The notes beneath the pieces are model-generated. The model was given only the letters and a program-made list of their open reading frames with translations. It was not told the DNA's origin and searched no databases. From Thiobacillus sp. UBA6205 (GTDB lineage: Bacteria; Pseudomonadota; Gammaproteobacteria; Burkholderiales; Thiobacillaceae): DNA of 64,000 nt. Location: NCBI GenBank assembly GCA_002421825.1, contig DISR01000041.1, forward strand, positions 1 through 64,000. The letters are read 5' to 3'. Numbering within the stretch: position 1 is the stretch's first letter; each line of letters starts with the position of its first letter. Positions 1 to 6,895 of this stretch are shown here, piece by piece. The position numbers and the translations under genes are program-made.

Positions 1-61
1 CACCCTTCACCCTTCCCCCTTCACCCTTCACCCTTCACCCTTCACCCTTCACCCTTCACCC
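1..61. repeat. Heptanucleotide tandem repeat (TTCACCC)n
   Basis: The window opens inside a tandem array of TTCACCC. Eight full heptads and a 5-bp partial unit are visible, and one unit is the variant TTCCCCC. The array may continue beyond the left edge. It ends 42 bp before the slyD start codon. The minus strand reads GGGTGAA repeated, with G-triplets every 7 bases, a pattern that could form a G-quadruplex. Seven is not a multiple of three, so unit gain or loss would shift a frame if it were coding, but I see no gene in it. Confidence 0.9.
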
Positions 62-103
62 GTTTTCCGGGACAATGCGAACACTTATCCAGGAGTCCGC
101 ATT

Positions 104-595
104 ATGAATCAGCAAGTAGTCCAGTCCGGGCTGGTCGTCTACATCACCTATTCCATCCTTGACCGGGCCGGCAATGTCGTCGAGCAGCATGACCTGCCCG
201 TGGGCTATGTCCAGGGCGCGAACAGCGGTCTTTTGCCCAGCATCGAATCCGCCCTGGCGGGAAAAAAAATCGGCGATCAGGTGGAAGTGACCCTGGCGCC
301 GCAGGATGCCTTCGGCGAGCACGATCCGGAGCTGTGCTTCACCGATGACATCGACAATGTGCCGCCGCCGTTCCGCAAGGTCGGTGCGCAGGTGGAAATG
401 GCCAACAAAGCGGGCGAGACCAAGACCTTTTACGTGACCAGGATCGAGGACGGCAAACTGACCGTGGACGGCAACCATCCCCTGGCCGGCCAGAACGCGA
501 CTTGCGTGGTCAGCATCCTGAACATCCGCGAAGCCACCCCGGAAGAGCTCGCCAGCGGCATGGCGGCAGATTCCGCGCCGCCGCAGTTGCACTGA
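104..595 (+). CDS. slyD: FKBP-type peptidyl-prolyl isomerase, SlyD-like
   Basis: This 163-residue protein is a cytoplasmic proline cis-trans isomerase and chaperone of the SlyD family. The N-terminal FKBP part contains GLLPSIESALAGKKIGD and ends in the DAFGEHDPEL loop. The insert-in-flap chaperone domain follows, and the FKBP fold resumes with VDGNHPLAGQN, which closely matches E. coli SlyD. The metal-binding histidine tail of E. coli SlyD is missing; this protein ends in a short Ala/Pro tail. The ATG at 104 is preceded by AGGAGT at 91-96. The gene stands alone, between a heptad repeat and a GAGGACA palindrome. Confidence 0.9.
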   Translation: MNQQVVQSGLVVYITYSILDRAGNVVEQHDLPVGYVQGANSGLLPSIESALAGKKIGDQVEVTLAPQDAFGEHDPELCFTDDIDNVPPPFRKVGAQVEMANKAGETKTFYVTRIEDGKLTVDGNHPLAGQNATCVVSILNIREATPEELASGMAADSAPPQLH

Positions 596-623
596 TAACA
601 AGAATACGGAAAAACTTGCTTGA

Positions 624-692
624 ACAAAGAGGACAGGAGGACAAGAGAAACTGCAATAAGTCGCTTTACTCCTGTCCTCTTGTCCTCTTTGT
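624..692. repeat. GAGGACA hyphenated palindrome, copy 1
   Basis: The left arm is 624-647 and begins ACAAAGAGGACAGGAGGACA. The right arm is 669-692 and is its reverse complement with two mismatches in 24 bases. The spacer is about 21 bp. The arms contain repeating GAGGACA/GGACAAG units, so one strand is purine-rich on the left and pyrimidine-rich on the right. Further copies lie at 9135, 17204, 17993, 22009 and 23026. This copy follows slyD and could form a long hairpin at the transcript end. Confidence 0.9.
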
Positions 693-747
693 AAGAGAAT
701 GGGGACTCTGTTTTTATGCTCCCTCTGAGTGAACGCTTTCTCATTGC

Positions 748-781
748 AACAAAAAAGCCGGGTTTCCCCGGCTTTTTGTTG
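748..781. terminator. Bidirectional intrinsic terminator
   Basis: A perfect GC-rich stem, AAAAAGCCGGG / CCCGGCTTTTT with a short TTT loop, has an A-run on its left and a T-run on its right. It lies between convergent slyD and the SCP2-like gene, so it can terminate both. Confidence 0.85.
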
Positions 782-796
782 AGTGCTTGGCCCGGA

Positions 797-1306
797 TTAC
801 TTGGGGCAGGCCTGGTCGGAAGCAATCTTGCCCGGCAGGCGAAGGAAGGCCTCGAACGGGCCCATCACGCTCATGGCTTCCATCTTGGGGCCGGTGAACT
901 TCAGGCGGCCGAACATCATGGCGCGCATGGGGCCGTACTCGCCGGCGCCCATCTGGTTCCAGCGTTCGGTCGTGGCATGCATCAGGTAGTCGACGTCATA
1001 ATCCAGCGCGGCGGTCTGCTGCTTGCCGCCATACACGCACATGGCCTTGCCGTCCTTGGCGACGATTTTCATCTCGGTGAGGTACTTGTCGCCGCAGTCG
1101 GTCCGGTACATCTGGATGATCTTGTGGCCGCGGTTCTTGTCGTTCTTGATCCATTTGTCGGCGAGGCCATCGGACAGGGCTTCGTCCCTGTTCCAGGCAT
1201 CGCAGGCCTGGGCGGTCCACTCGGCCGACATCAGGGCCGGTGCGGCGTGGGCGCCGGCGGCGGTAATGGCCAGCAGGCCGGCTGCCATAAGTGCAAGTTT
1301 GTTCAT
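797..1306 (-). CDS. Exported SCP2-like sterol-carrier-domain protein
   Basis: This 169-residue protein has a clear signal peptide (MNKLALMAAGLLAITAAGAH) and so should be periplasmic. The C-terminal half, with the ERWNQMGAGEYGPMRAMMFG and LKFTGP stretches, resembles the SCP2 sterol-binding fold, which binds lipids in a hydrophobic pocket. Three cysteines in the mature part (TAQACDAW, RTDCGDK, AMCVYG) and one near the C-terminus could form disulfides. I start it at 1306, where GGAGGCAAC lies just upstream; a longer frame to 1351 has no ribosome site. It lies on the same strand as the YeeE/YedE genes upstream, which suggests co-transcription. The ligand is unknown. Confidence 0.7.
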   Translation of the reverse strand: MNKLALMAAGLLAITAAGAHAAPALMSAEWTAQACDAWNRDEALSDGLADKWIKNDKNRGHKIIQMYRTDCGDKYLTEMKIVAKDGKAMCVYGGKQQTAALDYDVDYLMHATTERWNQMGAGEYGPMRAMMFGRLKFTGPKMEAMSVMGPFEAFLRLPGKIASDQACPK

Positions 1307-1403
1307 GATGTTGCCTCCTTTGCGTGTTGTAATAAGAAAAGTATTGCGCAAGCCGCAAATTAAGCGTCGGCAAGGGACTTGTCAATGATTGACAAAGGGG
1401 AAA

Positions 1404-1823
1404 CTACTCGGGCAGGTGCTTGCGCAGGGCGCCGAACAGCCAGGTGCCGTGCAGCGCCCCCAGCAGCGCGAACAATGCGCCGACCGAGCCCATGCCGACG
1501 AGCGTGAAAATCGGGCCTGGGCACAGTCCGATGATGCCCCAGCCCAGGCCGAAGATCATGCCACCGATTACGAACTTGTAACGGCCGGATTCCTTCTTGG
1601 GGATTTCCATCGGTGTGCCCTCCAGCGAGGCACGGCCGGTGAAACGCTTCATCACCTGCACGCCAATCATGCCGGTGACAATGGCGGACATCATGATCCC
1701 GTACATGTGGAAGGACTGGAAATGGAACATTTCCATGATGCGATACCAGGAGGCGGCCTCGGACTTGACCAGGGTGAAGCCGAACAGCATGCCGGCCAGC
1801 AGGTAGGGGATGAAGCGCTTCAT
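1404..1823 (-). CDS. YeeE/YedE family membrane protein, C-terminal half of a split transporter
   Basis: This 139-residue integral membrane protein has about four hydrophobic segments and the family signature GLCPGPIF near residue 115. YeeE/YedE (TsuA-type) proteins import thiosulfate or related sulfur compounds through conserved cysteines in two pseudo-symmetric halves. Here the halves are separate genes; this one matches the second half. The ATG at 1823 (MKRFIPYLLAG) has GAGG about 10 nt upstream. The partner gene lies 119 bp upstream on the same strand. A role in sulfur-compound uptake is inferred from family membership and the sulfur-oxidising context. Confidence 0.82.
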   Translation of the reverse strand: MKRFIPYLLAGMLFGFTLVKSEAASWYRIMEMFHFQSFHMYGIMMSAIVTGMIGVQVMKRFTGRASLEGTPMEIPKKESGRYKFVIGGMIFGLGWGIIGLCPGPIFTLVGMGSVGALFALLGALHGTWLFGALRKHLPE

Positions 1824-1942
1824 CCTGGGAACCTCGGGTGCGTAGCATGCGCACCCACTGGCTGACGGTGGTCGAAGGCAATAAATCGAAACAGCATAAA
1901 ACACTCCAAGCGGCGAAGAGCGGTCAACTGGGGTTCCCGGGA

Positions 1943-2518
1943 TCAGGGCTTGATGCCACCGATCAGGTTTGGCGTAATGAAATGGGCGGCAATCAGCCCG
2001 CCGGCGAAGATGCCCAGCACGGCCAGCAGGGACTGGGCCTGCATGGTCGAGAGCCCGGTAATGGCATGGCCCGAGGTGCAGCCCGAGGCGTAGCGGGTGC
2101 CGAAGCCGACCAGCACGCCGCCCACGAACATGATGACGAAGCTTTGCCAGTAGAAGCCGAACAGCACCGGCGGCAGGAAGCCCTCGCCGATGGGAATGTT
2201 CCAGATGGCGAGCTGGGTGAGGAATGCGACCGACAGGCTGATCGGCTCCGGGTTGGCGAACACCACGCCGGCAAGGAAGCCGCCCAGCATGGCGCCGATG
2301 GCGAACACCAGGCTCCAGTTCTGCTCGCGCCAGTTGTACTGGAAAAACTCTACGCCGATGGATTTCGGTTGCGAGATTGCGCACAGGTGGCGCAGGTTGG
2401 AGGAGATGCCGAAGGAGCGGTTGCCGATCCAGATCATGAGCGGCACCATGAGCCCGATGATGGGGCCGGCGACGTACCACGGCCAAGGCGATTGCAGCCA
2501 ATGAATGAGCGTGTCCAT
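1943..2518 (-). CDS. YeeE/YedE family membrane protein, N-terminal half of a split transporter
   Basis: This 191-residue inner-membrane protein has five to six hydrophobic helices. It carries the conserved [16 protein letters not shown] motif near residue 150, where the cysteine is expected to contact thiosulfate-like substrates, and another cysteine in RHLCAISQ near residue 45. Together with the following 139-residue gene it would make one complete YeeE/YedE channel. The ATG at 2518 gives a clean start on a membrane-anchoring segment. The substrate cannot be read from sequence; thiosulfate, sulfide or a persulfide carrier are all plausible. Confidence 0.83.
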   Translation of the reverse strand: MDTLIHWLQSPWPWYVAGPIIGLMVPLMIWIGNRSFGISSNLRHLCAISQPKSIGVEFFQYNWREQNWSLVFAIGAMLGGFLAGVVFANPEPISLSVAFLTQLAIWNIPIGEGFLPPVLFGFYWQSFVIMFVGGVLVGFGTRYASGCTSGHAITGLSTMQAQSLLAVLGIFAGGLIAAHFITPNLIGGIKP

Positions 2519-2559
2519 TTATCTGTTTTGTTGATTGGGGGCTGTACGACAGAAAGCGC

Positions 2560-3219
2560 TTACAGCGAATCCTCCACCAGCTTGATGCGGGCGCGCAGTT
2601 TTTCCAGTTCAGCCTGGTCTCCCTTCAGGCCGGCCTGTGTTTCCTGCAGCTTGAGGTAAACCAGCAGCGGCTTGCGCCAGCCTTGATCGGAGGCGGCATC
2701 CGCGGCCACTTGCAGGGTGGCGGCATCGGCCTGCTTGCGCATCACCGCGATGGAAGCCGCCACCAGCCGCGACAGCGGATCGTCGATTTTCTGGAGGATT
2801 CCGGCATTCCGGGCGGGCTCGCGGTTGGCCGCGAAGTCGCGGTACTGCGCAGGCAGCTTGCCGGCGTCGAGCCCGTCCCATTGGCCGCCGATGAAGCGGT
2901 GATAGGTTTCGTCCTCAGCCGATACGCCGAGTTTTGCGTACTCCAGGTAGCCGCTGCAGGGCTCGAAAGACAGGCTGGCCTGGCGCGTGGCGCAGCGGGT
3001 CAGGTGCAGGCGGGCGGTCTCCTCGATCCTGGCGGCGCTGCCGACGGCAGCCAGAGACTGTTCGAAATGGCTTTCCGCCAGCTTGTTCTGGCCCTTGAGC
3101 TCGGCCTTCTTGTAGCGCTCGATCAGGCTGATGCTGTCCAGTTTCCAGTCCGGTGCCTTCGGCCCGCCGCCGCAGGCGGCAAGCAGCAGGCTCAACGAGA
3201 CAAGCAGTACGTATTTCAT
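2560..3219 (-). CDS. Lipoprotein of an MCE transport operon
   Basis: This 219-residue protein starts with a lipoprotein signal ending in the lipobox LLAAC (cysteine near residue 19) and is probably anchored in the outer membrane. The mature part is helical and charged, with no enzyme motif. Its ATG overlaps the stop of the MCE gene by 4 bp (3216-3219), so the two are translationally coupled. MCE operons often carry an auxiliary lipoprotein such as PqiC, and this protein occupies that place. I do not recognise a specific family, so the auxiliary role rests on context. Its helical, repeat-like character could also fit a TPR-type scaffold. Confidence 0.7.
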   Translation of the reverse strand: MKYVLLVSLSLLLAACGGGPKAPDWKLDSISLIERYKKAELKGQNKLAESHFEQSLAAVGSAARIEETARLHLTRCATRQASLSFEPCSGYLEYAKLGVSAEDETYHRFIGGQWDGLDAGKLPAQYRDFAANREPARNAGILQKIDDPLSRLVAASIAVMRKQADAATLQVAADAASDQGWRKPLLVYLKLQETQAGLKGDQAELEKLRARIKLVEDSL

Positions 3220-4169
3220 GGCAGTTTCATGTCTGCCGCATCCGACCCGAACGGCCACATGCGGTTGATATCGTTGAGAAGGTCGTTGGCCTTGCGCACC
3301 GAGTCGTCGATGTCGGCGCGCAGCTTGGCAAGGTCCTGGGTGCCGTCTTTCACGTTGGCGGAGATGTCGACGGCGTTTTTCAGCAGTTCGTCCACGCGTT
3401 TCAGGCTGCCCTGGGCGTCGACCAGCATGGCGCGCACCTGGGCCAGCGCCTGCCTGCTCTGTTCCGACACGCCGTCTTCGGCAAACAGCCAGCGATCGGT
3501 CTTGACCAGCATGGCATCGACCTTGGCCGAGACCTCGTTCAGTTTGGCGGTCAGGCCTTCCAGGTTCTTCAGGCTTTCGACCACCGGGCGCGCGTTCTCC
3601 TCGCTGCCCAGCACGCCTTCCAGCACGCCGTACTTGCCGCTCATGCGGGCGGTGATGGTGTTGGCGTTGGCCAGCGTGCTGTTGAGCTCGCCGTCCTGGC
3701 GGGTGATGTGCTCGACGTTGGCCAGGATGTTCTTCACCCGCTCGATCAGCGCCGGGATTTCCTGGGCGGGGTCGGAAATCTGCAGCAGGACGGTCGAGCC
3801 GTCCGGCAATTGCGGGGAGGAGAGGTCGGGCGAACTGACCTTGATCTTGGCGCCGCCGACGAGCGGCTTGTCGAGGTTGAAGGTGCTGTCGGTGCGCAGC
3901 CATTTCGCCCCGCTTTGGGAAATCTCGGACTTGATGACGATGCCGCCGGCGTCGTTGAGGTCTACGCTGGTGACCTGGCCGATGGACATGCCGGAGAAGG
4001 TCAGCGGCATGCCGGGCGTAATGCCTTCCGCGCTGGCGGCAGCCAGCTGCAGGTGCATGCGCTGTTCGAAGAAGCCGCGCGCGTGCAGCACGTAGGCGAG
4101 GAAGGCCAGCGCCAGGACGAGTACGGTGATGACGAAAAGGCCGACTTTCAGGTGCAGGTTCTTGAACAT
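3216..4169 (-). CDS. MlaD/MCE-domain substrate-binding protein
   Basis: This 317-residue protein has one N-terminal transmembrane anchor (residues 8-28) followed by an MCE domain. The domain shows the typical GITPGMPLTFSGMSIGQVTSVDL core near residues 48-72. The rest is a long helical region likely to form coiled coils. MCE proteins assemble into hexameric rings or tubes that carry phospholipids or other hydrophobic molecules across the periplasm, fed by an MlaE-type permease and an ATPase. Both genes lie directly upstream on the same strand, and a lipoprotein follows with a 4-bp overlap. I infer lipid transport; direction and substrate are unknown. Confidence 0.88.
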   Translation of the reverse strand: MFKNLHLKVGLFVITVLVLALAFLAYVLHARGFFEQRMHLQLAAASAEGITPGMPLTFSGMSIGQVTSVDLNDAGGIVIKSEISQSGAKWLRTDSTFNLDKPLVGGAKIKVSSPDLSSPQLPDGSTVLLQISDPAQEIPALIERVKNILANVEHITRQDGELNSTLANANTITARMSGKYGVLEGVLGSEENARPVVESLKNLEGLTAKLNEVSAKVDAMLVKTDRWLFAEDGVSEQSRQALAQVRAMLVDAQGSLKRVDELLKNAVDISANVKDGTQDLAKLRADIDDSVRKANDLLNDINRMWPFGSDAADMKLP

Positions 4170-4175
4170 TGGTTT

Positions 4176-4634
4176 CTAGCTGTAAAGGGGCCGGTTCCAG
4201 TCGAAATCAAACACTTCCCATTTCTCCGGCTTTCCTTCGTAGCGCGCCGCCAACCCGCGCAGGAAGACCGGATAGTGGATATCGTACAACATGGCGCCCG
4301 GGCGTTCGATGACCAGCCGCGGGCGCCTGAGGATGAGGGCGCGCGCAAGCTTGGCAGCGAAACGCTCGGAGGGGTTCATGTCGGGGTCGCGCTTGTCGGC
4401 GATCGAGGCGAACCCCAGCTGTTCCAGCAGCGCCTGTGCCTGGCGCGAGGCCTCGGCCGCGTCGAAATGCTTCTGGTACAGCGGAATCAGCGCGATGTTT
4501 TCGCGCGCGGACAGGTTGGCGCGCAGCGGCAGGTCCGGGGAAACCTGCGCAGTCTGCTCGTCCGCCAGGCTCTTCACCGCGTCCGTCAGCAATTGCGAAT
4601 CGGCGAAGCCGATCAGATGTATTCCAGCGTTAAT
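4176..4634 (-). CDS. Truncated, degenerate ABC ATPase of the MCE operon
   Basis: This frame of about 152 codons sits between the permease and the MCE gene, where an MlaF-type ATPase is expected, but it is about half the usual length. The matching part starts at LSARENIALIPL, the helical subdomain. The signature region reads MNPSERFAAKLARAL instead of LSGGQ...RALARAL, and Walker B reads RLVIERPG without the expected aspartate. The Walker A P-loop and Q-loop are absent, so ATP hydrolysis by this chain alone looks impossible. No ATG occurs near the N-terminus. I place the start at an ATT (4634), overlapping the permease end; CTG 4616 or TTG 4592 are alternatives. The frame is open throughout and continuous with the operon, so it may be a retained pseudo-ATPase. 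Confidence 0.65.
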   Translation of the reverse strand: MNAGIHLIGFADSQLLTDAVKSLADEQTAQVSPDLPLRANLSARENIALIPLYQKHFDAAEASRQAQALLEQLGFASIADKRDPDMNPSERFAAKLARALILRRPRLVIERPGAMLYDIHYPVFLRGLAARYEGKPEKWEVFDFDWNRPLYS

Positions 4635-5407
4635 GACAGCACCTCGATCAGGACCAGGGCCAGAAATACCCGCATCATTCCGCGCAGCACGGAAACGGGC
4701 ACCATGAAGAGCTTTTTGGGCGTTTCCAGCCCCGCAGCCATGGGCAGCGTGGTGACGGCAAGGCCGAAGAACACGCATTTGACGCCCAAGCCTATCAACA
4801 CGCCCACGCTGAACACGGTGGATATCGTATTGGAAAATGCCTGGAAGCCGGATGCGCTCAAGCCGTAAATCGAAAGATAGGCGAGGAACAGCGTCAGCAC
4901 GCCGCCCAGCACGGTCAAGCCGATCACCGAGGCGATGCCGCCGGCGATTCTGGGCAGGAACTCGAACTGCATGGGCTCTACCTTGCAGTGCGACAGGGCA
5001 TCGAGTTCGTTGTTGACCTTCATCAGCGCCACTTCGGTATTGATCGCCGAGCCCGAGCGCAGCGCGATCAGCAGCGCGGTGAGGAAGGGCAGCAGCTCCA
5101 GCAGCAGCACGCGGATGATCATCTCGGTGGCGGCATCGAACAGCCCGACGTCGCGCGCGGTGGAGAGCGTGATGGTGATGATGACCCAGGAAATCGCCAG
5201 CACGTAGATGAGATAGATGTGCAGGATCTGCACCGCGGTGAAGTAGATCTGCTTGACGATGGTATCGAGCGTGGCGCGATTCCAGGTGGCGGGGCGCGCC
5301 AGGGTGGACAGCACCTCGGAGAGGAAGGCCAGCACGCCGTAGGACGTATTCCACCAGCCCACGGCCTTGGCGCCGGTGCGTTCGACGAAATTTAACAGGA
5401 ACTCCAT
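4613..5407 (-). CDS. MlaE-family ABC transporter permease
   Basis: This 264-residue inner-membrane protein belongs to the MlaE/YrbE permease family. It has about five or six membrane helices and the family motif LLIALRSGSAINTEVALMKV near residues 112-131. MlaE proteins form a homodimer that couples an ATPase to the periplasmic MCE ring. It is the first gene of the operon, which continues with the degenerate ATPase, the MCE protein and the lipoprotein. A divergent SH3-protein gene begins 92 bp away, so the promoters of both must lie between 5408 and 5498. Confidence 0.88.
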   Translation of the reverse strand: MEFLLNFVERTGAKAVGWWNTSYGVLAFLSEVLSTLARPATWNRATLDTIVKQIYFTAVQILHIYLIYVLAISWVIITITLSTARDVGLFDAATEMIIRVLLLELLPFLTALLIALRSGSAINTEVALMKVNNELDALSHCKVEPMQFEFLPRIAGGIASVIGLTVLGGVLTLFLAYLSIYGLSASGFQAFSNTISTVFSVGVLIGLGVKCVFFGLAVTTLPMAAGLETPKKLFMVPVSVLRGMMRVFLALVLIEVLSLTLEYI

Positions 5408-5498
5408 GCGTTGATGGCCTGTCTGGTGTCCATGAAGCTTGTATTATGCCAATAGCACCCATAAAGTTTGCGAATTGCTTGAAAGCGAGGAGATCGCC

Positions 5499-6020
5499 AT
5501 GAGGCGCTTATGCGGAATTCTGACGCTGTCCCTGGCCAGCAGCCTGGCGCTGGCTGCACCCGGGGTGGCGCTCAAGACTGAAAACATGCTGTCCAAACCC
5601 AGCGCCACGTCCGCCGCGGTCGGCAAGATGAGCAAGGGCATGGCGGTGGATATCGTGGCCAAGCAGGGCGGCTGGCTGCAGGTCAAGGCCGGCAAGACGC
5701 AAGGCTGGGTGCGCCTGTTGAGCGTGCGCGCCGGGGCAGGCGGTTCAGGCAGCAACGGTCTGGCAGGCGTGGCGGGCGTGGCCGGCGCGGTCACGCAGAA
5801 ATCCGATCCCAGCCGGGTGGTGGCGGTAGCAGGCGTGCGCGGCCTGAACGAGGAAGACCTCAAGGGCGCCAAATTCAATGCGGAGGAACTGTCCAGGCTG
5901 GAGGGCTATGCCGTCTCGGCAAGCCAGGCCAAGGCCTTCGCCGACAAATCGGGGCTGAAGGCAGCCAAGATCAAGGCGCTGCCCAAGCCTGATGCCGCAT
6001 CCGGGGGAGAGACGCCATGA
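5499..6020 (+). CDS. Exported SH3-domain protein
   Basis: This 173-residue protein has a signal peptide (MRRLCGILTLSLASSLALAA) followed by a bacterial SH3 domain at about residues 25-75 (NMLSKPSATSAAVGKMSKG, then GGWLQVKAGKTQGWV). Bacterial SH3 domains in periplasmic proteins often bind peptidoglycan or partner proteins. The C-terminal half is Ala/Gly-rich and then helical. I start it at the ATG at 5499, after GAGGAG, because that gives a proper signal peptide. The stop overlaps the start of the M48 protease by 4 bp, which suggests they act together at the envelope. Confidence 0.8.
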   Translation: MRRLCGILTLSLASSLALAAPGVALKTENMLSKPSATSAAVGKMSKGMAVDIVAKQGGWLQVKAGKTQGWVRLLSVRAGAGGSGSNGLAGVAGVAGAVTQKSDPSRVVAVAGVRGLNEEDLKGAKFNAEELSRLEGYAVSASQAKAFADKSGLKAAKIKALPKPDAASGGETP

Positions 6021-6895
6021 AAAAGACTTTTTCGGTCCTGGCCCTGATGCTGGGAATGTACGCTGCCAACAGCGCTGCTTTCGACCTGGGCAAAATTCTT
6101 CAGTTGCCCGAAGAGAACAAGAAGCAGAAGACAGAGCAGCCTGCACAACAGCCTGCCGAACAATCCTCAAGTGCCAGTCCGCTGATGCTGCTGGGAAAAA
6201 CCTCGGTCGAGGACGAGGTCAGAATCGGGCGCCAGGTGGCCGGCGATCTGCTGGGGGCGGCTCCGCTGGTCAAGGACGACACCCTGCAGCGATACGTCAA
6301 CACCGTCGGCCGCTGGGTCGCCGCGCAATCGAACCGCAAGGAGCTGAACTGGCATTTCGGCGTCATCGAGTCCGAGGACATCAATGCCTTTGCCGCCCCA
6401 GGCGGTTATGTCTTCCTGACCAAGGGACTGTACAGGCGGCTCAACAACGAGGCTGAACTGGCCGGCGTGCTGGCGCATGAGATCGCGCATGTCAGCAAGA
6501 AGCATCATCTCGAGGTGCTCAAGAAATCGGCGATGATCGGCGCACTGTCGCAGAGCGTGTCGAAGGAAATCAAGAGCGGCGATCAGGCGGTGCAGAACCT
6601 GATCGGCAACGGCGCCGAAATGCTGGCGCGCGGGCTCGACAAGGAGGCCGAGTTCGAGGCGGATCGCGTCGGCGTGGTGTTCGCGGCGCGCTCGGGCTAC
6701 GACCCCTGGGGCTTGCCGACGGTGCTGCAGGACATGGCCGCCATCAACACCCAGGACAATCGCCTGGCGCTGCTGTACAAGACCCATCCGACCGCGTCTG
6801 ACCGCCTGGCGCGGCTGGGCGAGGCCGTGGGCGACCGCTTCGACAGCCTGCCGACCGGCAAGGAGTTTCCCGACCGCTTCTACCGCATCAAGTGA
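6017..6895 (+). CDS. Periplasmic M48-family zinc metalloprotease
   Basis: This 292-residue protein has a signal peptide (residues 1-22) and an M48 peptidase domain. The zinc site is HEIAH, with His154, Glu155 and His158; the third ligand is Glu214 in FEADRVG. Family members such as BepA, LoiP and YcaL degrade misassembled outer-membrane proteins or maintain the envelope. No TPR repeats follow the protease domain, so it is closer to the short LoiP/YcaL type. It overlaps the SH3 gene by 4 bp upstream and the cyclase gene downstream (GTGA), forming a three-gene coupled operon. Confidence 0.88.
   Translation: MKKTFSVLALMLGMYAANSAAFDLGKILQLPEENKKQKTEQPAQQPAEQSSSASPLMLLGKTSVEDEVRIGRQVAGDLLGAAPLVKDDTLQRYVNTVGRWVAAQSNRKELNWHFGVIESEDINAFAAPGGYVFLTKGLYRRLNNEAELAGVLAHEIAHVSKKHHLEVLKKSAMIGALSQSVSKEIKSGDQAVQNLIGNGAEMLARGLDKEAEFEADRVGVVFAARSGYDPWGLPTVLQDMAAINTQDNRLALLYKTHPTASDRLARLGEAVGDRFDSLPTGKEFPDRFYRIK

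Noticed and set aside
56..601. A 181-codon frame opposite slyD
   Set aside because: It overlaps slyD in antisense and has no recognisable domain or ribosome site.
4613..5462. A possible frameshift that would give a full ABC ATPase in front of the degenerate one
   Set aside because: The upstream sequence is fully occupied by the intact MlaE permease gene, and no P-loop is found in any frame there.
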